From positions 1 through 35,423 of the forward strand of contig JAQWKM010000186.1 of NCBI GenBank assembly GCA_029247845.1: a DNA stretch of 35,423 nt, in the 5' to 3' direction. The position numbers and the translations under genes were made by a program. The DNA comes from Paracoccaceae bacterium. Its GTDB lineage: Bacteria; Pseudomonadota; Alphaproteobacteria; Rhodobacterales; Rhodobacteraceae. Under the pieces are notes generated by a model. That model was not told the origin of the DNA, made no database searches, and saw only the letters and a program-made list of their open reading frames with translations. Shown piece after piece: positions 17,104 through 24,631 of this stretch (positions are counted from its first letter, which is position 1; the number at the start of each line of letters is the position of its first letter).

Positions 17104-17823
17104 ATGGCTGAGAAGCCTCTTGGAACTTTAGTGAAAAATTGGTCCCCACCAATTCTGCCTGGCCCTAAGATAATGGCCGGTAGATACGTCCGCTTAGAAC
17201 TTTTATCTGCCCAAAAACATGCCGCTGATCTCTATCAAGCCTATCGCAGTCACGATGGCGTTTGGGATTATATGAATGCTGGTCCCTACAGTTCATCTTC
17301 GCAATTTTATCGCTGGGCCAGCGAGGTGACAGCGCAGCAAGATATCCTTTACTATGCCATCAAGCCCCTTGAGACTAAAAAATCAGAAGGTGTAGCAAGC
17401 TATCTGCGGGCCCAACCGGGCGCTGGAAGTATTGAAGTCGGCAATATTACCTATGCGCCCGGCTTGCAGAGAACAAAAGCGGCAACAGAGGCAATGTTCC
17501 TGATGATGCAGTGGGCCTTTGATTCTGGCTATCGGCGGTACGAATGGAAATGCAATGCTCTGAATGAGGCCTCACGCAGAGCGGCACAAAGACTAGGCTT
17601 CAGTTTTGAAGGGGTTTTTCGTCAGGCCATGGTGGTCAAAGGTCGCAACCGTGATACCGCCTGGTTCGCGATGATCGACCATGAATGGCCTGCCCTACAA
17701 GAGGCCTTTGATATCTGGCTTTCTCCACACAACTTTGATGACAACGGCGCTCAAAGCGAACGTCTTGGCAATCTAACCAGTTTGGTCAGGGCCAACTCTG
17801 ATCCGCTTATCAAAGAGTTTTAA
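17104..17823 (+). CDS. GNAT-family N-acetyltransferase, RimJ/RimL-like
   Basis: 239 aa from the ATG at 17104, which has AGGA eight bases upstream; the frame also opens from a TTG at 17041 but that extension shows no family similarity. The acetyltransferase core reads GRYVRLELLSAQKHAADLY, VGNITYAPGLQRTKAATEAMF (acetyl-CoA loop region) and NALNEASRRAAQRLGFSFEG, the N-x-x-S...LGF-x-x-EG signature of the RimJ/RimL group. These enzymes acetylate amino groups of proteins or small molecules; no specific target is indicated. It lies 104 bases after aspS in the same direction and may be transcribed with it. Confidence 0.85.
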   Translation: MAEKPLGTLVKNWSPPILPGPKIMAGRYVRLELLSAQKHAADLYQAYRSHDGVWDYMNAGPYSSSSQFYRWASEVTAQQDILYYAIKPLETKKSEGVASYLRAQPGAGSIEVGNITYAPGLQRTKAATEAMFLMMQWAFDSGYRRYEWKCNALNEASRRAAQRLGFSFEGVFRQAMVVKGRNRDTAWFAMIDHEWPALQEAFDIWLSPHNFDDNGAQSERLGNLTSLVRANSDPLIKEF

Positions 17824-18430
17824 ATTGCGAAATTCCAAGTTCAAGTTCGCCAATAAGAATTGATTTGTTATCCTATTCAAGCACTTTTGAGAGATCAACA
17901 TCCGCAGCATTTTGCGACAGGCTTTGAAAGGGCTTTGACATAAACTGTCAGCGCCAGCTTTGAGAACGCTATGATGCATCATTTCGTTACCGCTGGTGAC
18001 AATGATAGCATCTATTATGGGATGCATTTGATTAAGTTCTCTCACATGGTCGATTCCCAAGCCATCAGGAAGATTCCAAATCGAATAGGATTTCATTTTT
18101 CTGGTCTAGCGTCAAATAGAAACTGGTTGAAGCTATTATCGCCGCACGACGCAACCACACTCGACTATTCAGACACAGAAATCGAGCAGATTTTACACAA
18201 AGCGGCTGTGGTAGACAATCAGCATTTTGACTCCAATCAAGGATTGTGGTTTTACAGCTGGTAATATTAGTTTTAACGTCTCTGTCGAGTTCATTCTGAT
18301 CTCCTTTAAACCTAAAATGATGCTTTATCAAAAGACCTCACAGGTGGGGTAATCCGTCACGTTTAATTTAGCGAAACTTGCCAAAGCCAAAGTGCCTCGC
18401 CATAAGGTGACAAAAATTAAGGAGATTTTC
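17824..18430. other. 607-base region without intact genes
   Basis: Contains the decayed response-regulator remnant on the minus strand (about 17870-18230) and the promoter region of mce. Short frames on both strands here are not convincing as genes. Confidence 0.5.
17870..18230 (-). pseudogene. remnant of a CheY-like receiver domain
   Basis: On the minus strand KMLIVYHSRFV near 18225 resembles the opening of a receiver domain (xILIVDDSRFVR) and is followed by stop codons. Further down, in another frame, come IWNLPDGLGIDHVREL (compare DWNLPDMDGLE), then IIDAIIVTSGN, VLKAGADSLCQSPF (compare GADDYLxKPF) and a final helix RKMLRMLIS. The element order and spacing fit a receiver of about 120 residues. 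The acidic pocket, phospho-acceptor Asp (now Ile) and conserved Lys (now Ser) are all lost, and several stops and a frame change interrupt it. The call depends on pattern reading and needs profile confirmation. Confidence 0.55.
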
Positions 18431-18856
18431 ATGATTGGCCGTTTGAACCATGTTGCTATTGCTGTTCCAGATCTGACAGCAGCAGCAGACCAGTACAGAG
18501 ATATGCTCGGGGCTACAGTAGGGCCCGCACAGGATGAACCTGATCATGGGGTGACAGTCGTTTTTATTGAGCTTGCGAACACCAAAATTGAGCTTTTGTA
18601 TCCGCTGGGTGAAAACAGCCCAATACAGGGATTTTTGGATAAGAACCCATCGGGTGGTATGCATCATATTTGTTATGAGGTAGAAAACATCATACAAGCG
18701 CGCGATCACCTGATATCGATGGGTGCCCGCATTTTGGGTACTGGTGATCCAAAGATAGGCGCACATGGGAAACTAGTTTTATTTTTACACCCAAAAGACT
18801 TTACCGGTACCCTTGTTGAACTAGAACAAGTTTCAATGAGGGCTCAGGAAATTTAA
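18431..18856 (+). CDS. mce: methylmalonyl-CoA epimerase
   Basis: 141 aa from the ATG at 18431, with a strong AAGGAG ribosome site six to seven bases upstream; an in-frame ATG at 18392 lacks this. It converts (S)- to (R)-methylmalonyl-CoA in the propionyl-CoA to succinyl-CoA route. The vicinal-oxygen-chelate fold shows likely metal ligands His7 (NHVAIAVPD), His79 (HHICYEV) and Glu130 (TLVELEQ). The other propionate genes (pcc, mut) are not in view. It overlaps the DUF1467 gene by one base (TAATG). Confidence 0.94.
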   Translation: MIGRLNHVAIAVPDLTAAADQYRDMLGATVGPAQDEPDHGVTVVFIELANTKIELLYPLGENSPIQGFLDKNPSGGMHHICYEVENIIQARDHLISMGARILGTGDPKIGAHGKLVLFLHPKDFTGTLVELEQVSMRAQEI

Positions 18857-19149
18857 TGTCCATTACATCTGCATTTGTACTCTTCTCTGTGATCTGGTTC
18901 ATGGTATTTTTAATAGCAATACCGATCAAACTCCAAACGCAGGGTGATCTGGGGGAAATTGTACCCGGAACTCACGCAGGCGCACCGGAAGTTCATGACC
19001 TCAAAAAGAAAGCATGGATTTCAACAGTTGTGGCTTTTATTTTATGGGCAATGATCTCTAGCATTATTGACTCAGGCATGATCACGATGCGCGACATCGA
19101 TTTTTTCAATCGGATGGATCCTGAGACCAGCGATGAAATAAGTGAGTAA
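18856..19149 (+). CDS. DUF1467 family small membrane protein
   Basis: 97 aa. Two predicted membrane helices are visible: AFVLFSVIWFMVFLIAIPI near the N-terminus and AWISTVVAFILWAMISSII at about residues 50-70, joined by a loop with PGTHAGAPEVHDLKKK. This matches DUF1467, a small alphaproteobacterial family often found directly after mce (from memory). Function unknown. Translation is coupled to mce by the TAATG junction. Its last 44 bases overlap the end of the EI24-like gene on the other strand. Confidence 0.85.
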   Translation: MSITSAFVLFSVIWFMVFLIAIPIKLQTQGDLGEIVPGTHAGAPEVHDLKKKAWISTVVAFILWAMISSIIDSGMITMRDIDFFNRMDPETSDEISE

Positions 19150-19816
19150 ACGCTGCAACCCCGACTAGTGGAACAAATAAATTGAGTATCGGCACTGAAA
19201 GCGGCGCAGCCATAAATATTCCCGCCAACCAAACTCTTCCCGAATAGCGGCGTCTCATCTCTTGTGCATCCTGACGCCTCAAATGGCGCATTGCCACCAT
19301 TTGAAAATATTCCCGCCCAAGTAAAAATCCATTCAACGCCCAGAATATCAAAGGGACAAAAGCCAAAAAGAACATAGACAGAAAAAGAGCCAGAAGGTTC
19401 AGTATAATCAGCACTCCAAGTAAATTAACATTATTTTTAAAGACCTCGACCACTGGTATTTTTATGGGAGCTTGAACATAAGAATAGTGTTTTGCTTCAA
19501 CAGCCGTTGCCACATCTTCCAGAAATAATGATGACACCAGTGTTGCAACCGGAATCATTAGGAAAACAGAGAGTAAAATCAGAATTAAAAAGCTACTCAA
19601 ACTGATCAAAGCCCCAAAAGAGACCTCTGTCCCAAAATAGGGTAAGGTTAGGTTATCTGAAAACAGGTGCCCTAGACCATAAGACAACGCAAAAACCAGC
19701 GCCAGAAAAGTTAAAATCGTCAAACCTAGGCTTTTGATTAAAACTCTGCGAAAGGCGGCGTCTGGTAGCTGCTGACACGATTTGATAATTGCCGATGTGA
19801 CATGGGCTAAAGCCAT
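19106..19816 (-). CDS. EI24-domain (CysZ-like) integral membrane protein
   Basis: 236 aa with about five hydrophobic segments: LGLTILTFLALVFALSYGL, ALISLSSFLILILLSVFLM, LLGVLIILNLLALFLSMFF and following residues, and two near the C-terminus. The central NGFLLGREYFQMVAMRHL is the most conserved family segment. CysZ in enterobacteria imports sulfate, but alphaproteobacterial EI24 proteins are not shown to do so, and no cys gene is nearby. The start overlaps the nitroreductase stop by 10 bases and has no good ribosome site, so translation is probably coupled. It converges on DUF1467 with a 44-base antisense overlap of coding ends. Confidence 0.85.
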   Translation of the reverse strand: MALAHVTSAIIKSCQQLPDAAFRRVLIKSLGLTILTFLALVFALSYGLGHLFSDNLTLPYFGTEVSFGALISLSSFLILILLSVFLMIPVATLVSSLFLEDVATAVEAKHYSYVQAPIKIPVVEVFKNNVNLLGVLIILNLLALFLSMFFLAFVPLIFWALNGFLLGREYFQMVAMRHLRRQDAQEMRRRYSGRVWLAGIFMAAPLSVPILNLFVPLVGVAAFTHLFHRWSQDPSD

Positions 19817-20379
19817 GTCACAATGTCTTGCAAAATTGGCCTTGGTCTTTCTGGAGGACGTGAGGTTTCAGTCCCAATATAAATAAGACCTGCGACACGC
19901 TCATTCTCTGTAAGCCTAAAGGCATTTGTGGCAAACTCGCGATCATGGGACGGCCAGCCTGATAACCAATTTGCACCCCAGCCGTGCGCCAGCGCTGCAT
20001 TCAAGAGTGCTAGACAAACAGCACCAGCAGAATACGTTTGTTCAATAGCAGGAATTTTTTCAGATGGTTTTTGAACCTCCACGACAGCAACAGCCATCGG
20101 ACCAGTATCATAAGACCTTCGCGCCTTTGCGATCTGATCTTCATCACACCCCAATGCGTGTCCGCGCTCTGAGACCTTCTCAGCAAGTTTTGTAAGCGTT
20201 TCTTTATTTAAAACAATAAACCGCCAAGGTTCTAGCTTTCCGTGATCTGGCGTACGCGCAGCGGCCGTTATGAGTATTTCAAGGCTCGCTTTGTCAGGCC
20301 CAGGCGCAACCAGTGTCTTTGCAGGTCTAGATCTACGCTCCAATAAAAACTCCAAAGCTTCTTGATTGCATTCCCCCAT
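19807..20379 (-). CDS. nitroreductase family protein
   Basis: 190 aa, with AGGA about seven bases before the ATG. FMN-dependent oxidoreductase of the YdjA/NfnB-like short type: the N-terminal LLERRSRPAKTLVAPGPD carries the RRS FMN-phosphate-binding motif, ARTPDHGKLEPWRFIVL follows at about residues 40-57, and the C-terminus has GLIYIGTET and RPRP. It would reduce a nitro- or quinone-type substrate with NAD(P)H in the cytoplasm; the physiological substrate of this group is generally unclear. It is the first gene of a two-gene unit with the EI24-like protein. Confidence 0.9.
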   Translation of the reverse strand: MGECNQEALEFLLERRSRPAKTLVAPGPDKASLEILITAAARTPDHGKLEPWRFIVLNKETLTKLAEKVSERGHALGCDEDQIAKARRSYDTGPMAVAVVEVQKPSEKIPAIEQTYSAGAVCLALLNAALAHGWGANWLSGWPSHDREFATNAFRLTENERVAGLIYIGTETSRPPERPRPILQDIVTWL

Positions 20380-20520
20380 ATTATATCCTTTTATAGACCG
20401 TAAATTTGTTGTTTTTTTCTATTGTGCGAGAGCAGAAGCTATTTATAGAAACCCATCAATGTAAGGATTAGCGGGACCGTAAGTTGCACTTTAATGCGAA
20501 GAGCTTACATAACGCAATAT

Positions 20521-20536
20521 CGATGATCAATCATCG
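20521..20536. repeat. short inverted repeat at the 3' end of pip
   Basis: CGATGAT and ATCATCG are separated by two bases and overlap the pip stop region. No T-run follows on either strand, so it is not a typical terminator. Confidence 0.35.
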
Positions 20537-21498
20537 CAAATTTGATCCATAATTTTAATCAGTTCAGACGTGATACCTGGTTCTGACATAGCATGTCCAG
20601 CATTCCTAATGAGGCGTAAATCACACTGAGGCCAGGCCTTCGAGATATCCCAAGCACTTTTGGGTGGACAAATCATGTCATATCGTCCCTGAACGATAAA
20701 ACCTGGTATATGTGAAATCCTATCCATCTGAGAAAGAATTTGACCGTCAAATTCTAAAAACCCATTGTTAGTGAAATAATGGTTCTCAAGCCGTGCAAAT
20801 GTTCGCGAATACTCGCTCGATGCTTCTACGCCATTTCCGTTCGAGTAAATCGATGCAAGAGCATTTTCCCAAGAAGACCATATGCGTCCGAACTGCATTT
20901 CGATCCGTAAGTCACCACAAAACAAACGACGATGATAGGCCGCGATAAGATCATCATGCTCTTCAGTTGGAATTTTTTCAATGAACCGCTTCCAAGCATC
21001 CGGCCAGAATTGTCCAGCACCGCCGCCATAAAACCAATCGAGTTCACGCTTAGTCATTAAAAACACACCACGCAGAACGATATGTGAGGTGCGCTCTGGA
21101 TGTGCCTGAGCATATACCAAAGACAGCGTAGCCCCCCAACTGCCACCAAAAACAATCCAGCGATCTATTGAAAGTCTTTCACGAATCATTTCAACGTCAG
21201 ACACAAGATGCCAAGTCGTGTTATTCTTCGTGCTGGCCCGTGGCCGCGAGCGACCACAACCGCGTTGATCAAATAGAATAACATGATATTTACTAGGATC
21301 AAAATAACGGCGCATAACCGGGCTGCATCCACCGCCCGGTCCACCATGGAGCACCAACACAGGCACTCCGTTTGGGCTGCCGCACTGCTCTACATAAATC
21401 TGATGTCCATCCTCAGTTTGCATGATCTGCTGCGAGAACGGATCAACGGGAGGATAAAAATATTGCGCTGCGCGCTTTTGACCTGAGAATTTGTCCAT
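20527..21498 (-). CDS. pip: prolyl aminopeptidase (proline iminopeptidase)
   Basis: 323 aa, the normal length for this S33 family. It removes N-terminal proline from peptides in the cytoplasm. Motifs: HGGPGGG at residues 51-57 (oxyanion hole), [10 protein letters not shown] at 77-86, nucleophile Ser120 in [10 protein letters not shown], Asp274 in GRYDMICPP and His302 in NAGHAMSEP, completing the alpha/beta-hydrolase triad. The cap domain contains the [10 protein letters not shown]-like segment typical of PIP. It is divergent from ubiG, with 49 bases between the starts. Confidence 0.95.
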   Translation of the reverse strand: MDKFSGQKRAAQYFYPPVDPFSQQIMQTEDGHQIYVEQCGSPNGVPVLVLHGGPGGGCSPVMRRYFDPSKYHVILFDQRGCGRSRPRASTKNNTTWHLVSDVEMIRERLSIDRWIVFGGSWGATLSLVYAQAHPERTSHIVLRGVFLMTKRELDWFYGGGAGQFWPDAWKRFIEKIPTEEHDDLIAAYHRRLFCGDLRIEMQFGRIWSSWENALASIYSNGNGVEASSEYSRTFARLENHYFTNNGFLEFDGQILSQMDRISHIPGFIVQGRYDMICPPKSAWDISKAWPQCDLRLIRNAGHAMSEPGITSELIKIMDQICDD

Positions 21499-21547
21499 AA
21501 GTGTCCTATATGTGAGTCGTTATAGAAAAGACCAGACGGAGATGAGA

Positions 21548-22291
21548 ATGCAAGCCTCTCAATTCACTGTTGATATGGAAGAAGTGGCAAAATTTGAAGC
21601 CATGGCAGCAGAATGGTGGGATCCAAATGGAAAATTCAAGCCATTGCATATGCTAAATCCTTGTCGACTGGATTATATAATCAGCCAAATTTGCGCTGAA
21701 TTTGACCGTGATTCTGAAAAAAACCTGCCGTTTTCGGGATTGCGGATCCTTGATATAGGCTGCGGTGGAGGCCTACTTTGCGAGCCAATGGCCCGTTTGG
21801 GAGCGACTGTAATCGGCGTAGATGCTGCTCAACGTAATATCCCGGTAGCAAAGGCGCACGCAAAGCAATCGGATCTGGAGATTGATTATCGGTTTGGGAC
21901 TGCCGAAGAACTGGTATCTCAGTGCGAAATTTTCGATATCGTATTGAATATGGAAGTTGTTGAGCATGTCGCCGAACCTCAGGCGTACACGACAGCCTGC
22001 CAGCAACTTTTGAAGCCAGGCGGTTTAATGATCTGTTCGACGATCAACCGAAATCCTAAGAGTTTTATTTTAGCCATTTTTGGGGCTGAATATGTGATGC
22101 GCTGGCTGCCAAAAGGGACACATGAATGGGCAAAATTCATTACCCCGGATGAGCTTTATGATTTGCTCCGCAACGCGGGCCTTCAACCCGTCGATAGGCA
22201 AGGCTTCGTGTTTAATCCATTGACTTGGCAATGGAGACTATCAGACCGAGACCTAAGTGTGAACTATGTAACTGCTTCTTTAAAGCTTTAA
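21548..22291 (+). CDS. ubiG: ubiquinone biosynthesis O-methyltransferase UbiG
   Basis: 247 aa from the ATG at 21548, which has GGAG six bases upstream; in-frame starts at 21491 and 21542 are less well placed. It methylates both hydroxyls in ubiquinone assembly using S-adenosylmethionine. The N-terminal [26 protein letters not shown] is diagnostic for UbiG. The SAM-binding motif I reads [18 protein letters not shown] (about residues 70-87), with NMEVVEHV and [11 protein letters not shown] further on. The C-terminal [14 protein letters not shown] is also family-like. The stop overlaps the petR stop by four bases (convergent). Confidence 0.97.
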   Translation: MQASQFTVDMEEVAKFEAMAAEWWDPNGKFKPLHMLNPCRLDYIISQICAEFDRDSEKNLPFSGLRILDIGCGGGLLCEPMARLGATVIGVDAAQRNIPVAKAHAKQSDLEIDYRFGTAEELVSQCEIFDIVLNMEVVEHVAEPQAYTTACQQLLKPGGLMICSTINRNPKSFILAIFGAEYVMRWLPKGTHEWAKFITPDELYDLLRNAGLQPVDRQGFVFNPLTWQWRLSDRDLSVNYVTASLKL

Positions 22292-22980
22292 TCACTGGCT
22301 AGCATGTAGCCCGAACCGCGCACTGTCTGAAGGTATCTTGGCTCTTTGGGATGGGCTTCAATTTTACGGCGCAATCTGGTGATTTGCACATCAATGGCAC
22401 GATCTCGGGCCTGCCCCTGATCGCGGCCCATTTCCGCCACAAGCTCAGCCCGGCTAATCGGTTGACCGACACTTTTGGCAAAGATGCGCATTAACTGAGC
22501 TTCTGTGCCAGTGAGGCGTATCTGCAAATCTGCATGCCATAGCTCTCCCTTTTTGACATCATATCTTACTTCACCAAGAAGGATTAACTTTGGCAGGCTG
22601 TCTATTTTGGTTTGTTCCGGGACCCGACGTAAAATTGAATGAATGCGCAGCAAAAGCTCTTTGGGCTCAAAAGGTTTGGGTAAATAATCGTCTGCGCCAG
22701 CTTCGAACCCGGAAATGCGATCGTCCGACTCGCTTCGCGCTGTAAGCAATAGGATAGGTACATCTATGCTGTCACGTAATTCGCGTGTCAGAGAAAGACC
22801 ATCTTGGTCCGGCATCATGATATCTAAAACGATGAGATCAAAGCTCAACCCTCGCAACAATCGTTTGGCCTGCGCTGCATCTTGGGCAATCGATACTAAA
22901 AAACCATTGCGGATAAGGTATTTTTGCAGAAGTTCTCGGATCCGCTGATCATCATCTACAATTAAAAGATGCGAGCCCAT
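22288..22980 (-). CDS. petR: OmpR/PhoB-family response regulator PetR
   Basis: 230 aa. Receiver domain at residues 1-120 with acidic pair Asp10/Asp11 (IVDDD), phospho-acceptor Asp53 (VLDIMMP) and Lys102 (LPKPF). The winged-helix DNA-binding domain at 130-228 has the [15 protein letters not shown] recognition region and ends [11 protein letters not shown]. It lies four bases after a MarR-type gene, the arrangement of petP-petR in Rhodobacter capsulatus, where PetR is required for growth and lies upstream of the cytochrome bc1 genes. Here no petABC and no histidine kinase are adjacent, so it is an orphan regulator in this window. The gene name rests on the pairing and overall family match. Confidence 0.88.
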   Translation of the reverse strand: MGSHLLIVDDDQRIRELLQKYLIRNGFLVSIAQDAAQAKRLLRGLSFDLIVLDIMMPDQDGLSLTRELRDSIDVPILLLTARSESDDRISGFEAGADDYLPKPFEPKELLLRIHSILRRVPEQTKIDSLPKLILLGEVRYDVKKGELWHADLQIRLTGTEAQLMRIFAKSVGQPISRAELVAEMGRDQGQARDRAIDVQITRLRRKIEAHPKEPRYLQTVRGSGYMLASD

Positions 22981-22984
22981 ATTG

Positions 22985-23497
22985 CTATATCCCGTCGCGG
23001 CGCAGTTCTTTGAAAATATTTTGCATTTTCTGATCCATCATCGACTCAAGAACTTTTCGAAAGCCAGCAACCGCATCCGGGCCCGCTGTTCTAAAAGCAT
23101 CCCGCATCCGTTTATGCTGTGCTATTGAAAGCTGTTTCTCCAAAGCTCTTCCTGTCTCTGTCAAAAACAGATGCCGTTCCCTGCGATCCTCCTGGCCGAC
23201 ATGACTTTCCACAAGACCATCAGCAATAAGCGTGCGAAGGACGCGATTAAGCGATTGTTTGGTGATGCCCAAAATAGATAAAAGATTATTTACTGTTGAA
23301 CCGGGTGACACTTGGATGAAATGGATAGCCCTATGATGCGCCCGCCCATACCCGAACTGCTCCAATATTTTATCTGGGTCAGCCGTAAATCCACGATATG
23401 CAAAAAACATAGCCTCAGTGCCCTGCCTAAGTTGGGCATCTGTCAGGTAAAGAAGGTTTTCTCCTAGCCAATGTTCGGCTGATGAATTCGATTTCAT
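22985..23497 (-). CDS. petP: MarR-family transcriptional regulator PetP
   Basis: 170 aa, with a GGGGAG ribosome site before the ATG. The winged helix-turn-helix reads NNLLSILGITKQSLNRVLRTLIADGLV, with the wing GQEDRRERHLFLTETG, as in MarR proteins; the DxRxRxxxLT wing signature is present as DRRERHLFLTET. Flanking helices (residues 10-55 and 135-165) form the dimer interface. It precedes petR by four bases, matching the PetP-PetR pair of Rhodobacter. It may regulate its own operon and the divergent aminotransferase from the 23498-23663 interval. Confidence 0.85.
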   Translation of the reverse strand: MKSNSSAEHWLGENLLYLTDAQLRQGTEAMFFAYRGFTADPDKILEQFGYGRAHHRAIHFIQVSPGSTVNNLLSILGITKQSLNRVLRTLIADGLVESHVGQEDRRERHLFLTETGRALEKQLSIAQHKRMRDAFRTAGPDAVAGFRKVLESMMDQKMQNIFKELRRDGI

Positions 23498-23663
23498 TCT
23501 CTGACTCCCCAGAATATTATCATTTCATTTTATGTCAGTCTTGTTGACACTCCAAGTATGAAATGGTAGCGATTATTACTTTTTGAGAAATTTAATGTCC
23601 ACATCGGACATAATTTTGAAACTTTCGCAAAAATGCGCTCAAAAAATTTGGAAAGGTACAGAT

Positions 23664-24533
23664 ATGGGAAGCGGATACGATGATCGTGATGGCAAGATTT
23701 GGCTGGATGGAAAACTAGTTGAGTGGCGCGATGCACAAGTACATGTTCTGACCCATGCGATGCACTATGCAAGCTCTGTTTTTGAGGGTGAGCGCTCTTA
23801 TGATGGTAAAATTTTCAAAAGTCGCGAGCATTCTGAACGACTTATAAACTCTGGAAAACTGATTGACTTTGATGTGCCCTTTTCCGTTGATGAAATAGAA
23901 GCTGCCAAATCCGAAGCTTTGGCCGCAAACGGACTGACTGACGCCTATGTTCGCGCTCTTGCTTGGCGTGGTGCAGGAGAAGATATGGGGGTAGCGTCTG
24001 CCCGTAATCCAGTGCACTTGGCTGTCGCAGTCTGGTCATGGGGCAATTACTACGGTGATGCCAAAATGAAAGGTGCAAGGCTCGATATTGCAAAATGGCG
24101 CCGTCCTGACCCAGCGACTGCTCCGTCTCAGGCCAAAGCTGCAGGCCTTTACATGATAGCAACCATGTCCAAACACAGTGCTGAAGCCAAAGGCTGCAGT
24201 GATGCGATGATGTTTGATTATCGAGGCTATATCGCCGAGGCTACAGGCGCCAATATATTTTTTGTTAAAGACAGAGAAGTGCATACGCCAATAGCAGATG
24301 CCTTTCTCAACGGCCTTACCCGCCAGACAGTCATCGAAATGTTGACTCAAAAAGGTATCAATGTTGTCGAACGTCATATTATGCCAGAAGAATTAGAAAG
24401 CTTCGAGCAATGCTGGCTTACAGGGACTGCTGCAGAAGTTACTCCAGTTGGCCAAATCGGTAATTACTCTTTTGAAGTTGGCGCGTTGACACGTGACGTT
24501 TCGGACAGCTACGAAAAATTGGTACGCCTTTAA
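23664..24533 (+). CDS. ilvE: branched-chain-amino-acid aminotransferase
   Basis: 289 aa from the ATG at 23664, with AAAGG eight bases upstream; the frame opens earlier at 23583 but the extra residues are unlike the family. A PLP enzyme transferring amino groups between 2-oxoglutarate and valine, leucine or isoleucine. Fold-type IV features: HAMHYASSVFEGERSYDG (residues 31-48), FKSREHSERL, the probable PLP lysine K158 in SQAKAAGLYM, EATGANIFF (Glu192) and LTGTAAEVTPV near the C-terminus. It is divergent from petP and convergent with secA. D-amino-acid transaminase activity is a remote alternative. Confidence 0.93.
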   Translation: MGSGYDDRDGKIWLDGKLVEWRDAQVHVLTHAMHYASSVFEGERSYDGKIFKSREHSERLINSGKLIDFDVPFSVDEIEAAKSEALAANGLTDAYVRALAWRGAGEDMGVASARNPVHLAVAVWSWGNYYGDAKMKGARLDIAKWRRPDPATAPSQAKAAGLYMIATMSKHSAEAKGCSDAMMFDYRGYIAEATGANIFFVKDREVHTPIADAFLNGLTRQTVIEMLTQKGINVVERHIMPEELESFEQCWLTGTAAEVTPVGQIGNYSFEVGALTRDVSDSYEKLVRL

Positions 24534-24631
24534 ACTTGAATAGCTTTTGTATCTAGTTGCACTGGATAAAAAACCTCAGTGTTTAACGCAAAAAATCCAC
24601 TGCAGCATGCCATTAAACATGCCAAAGCCGA

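Noticed and set aside
17971-18264. 97-aa plus-strand open frame before mce
   Set aside because: No recognisable domain and no ribosome site; it lies opposite the receiver-domain remnant.
24534-24631. Possible terminator between ilvE and secA (GCATG/CATGC and CACTG/CAGTG repeats)
   Set aside because: Stems are only 5 bp with long loops and are not directly followed by a T-run.
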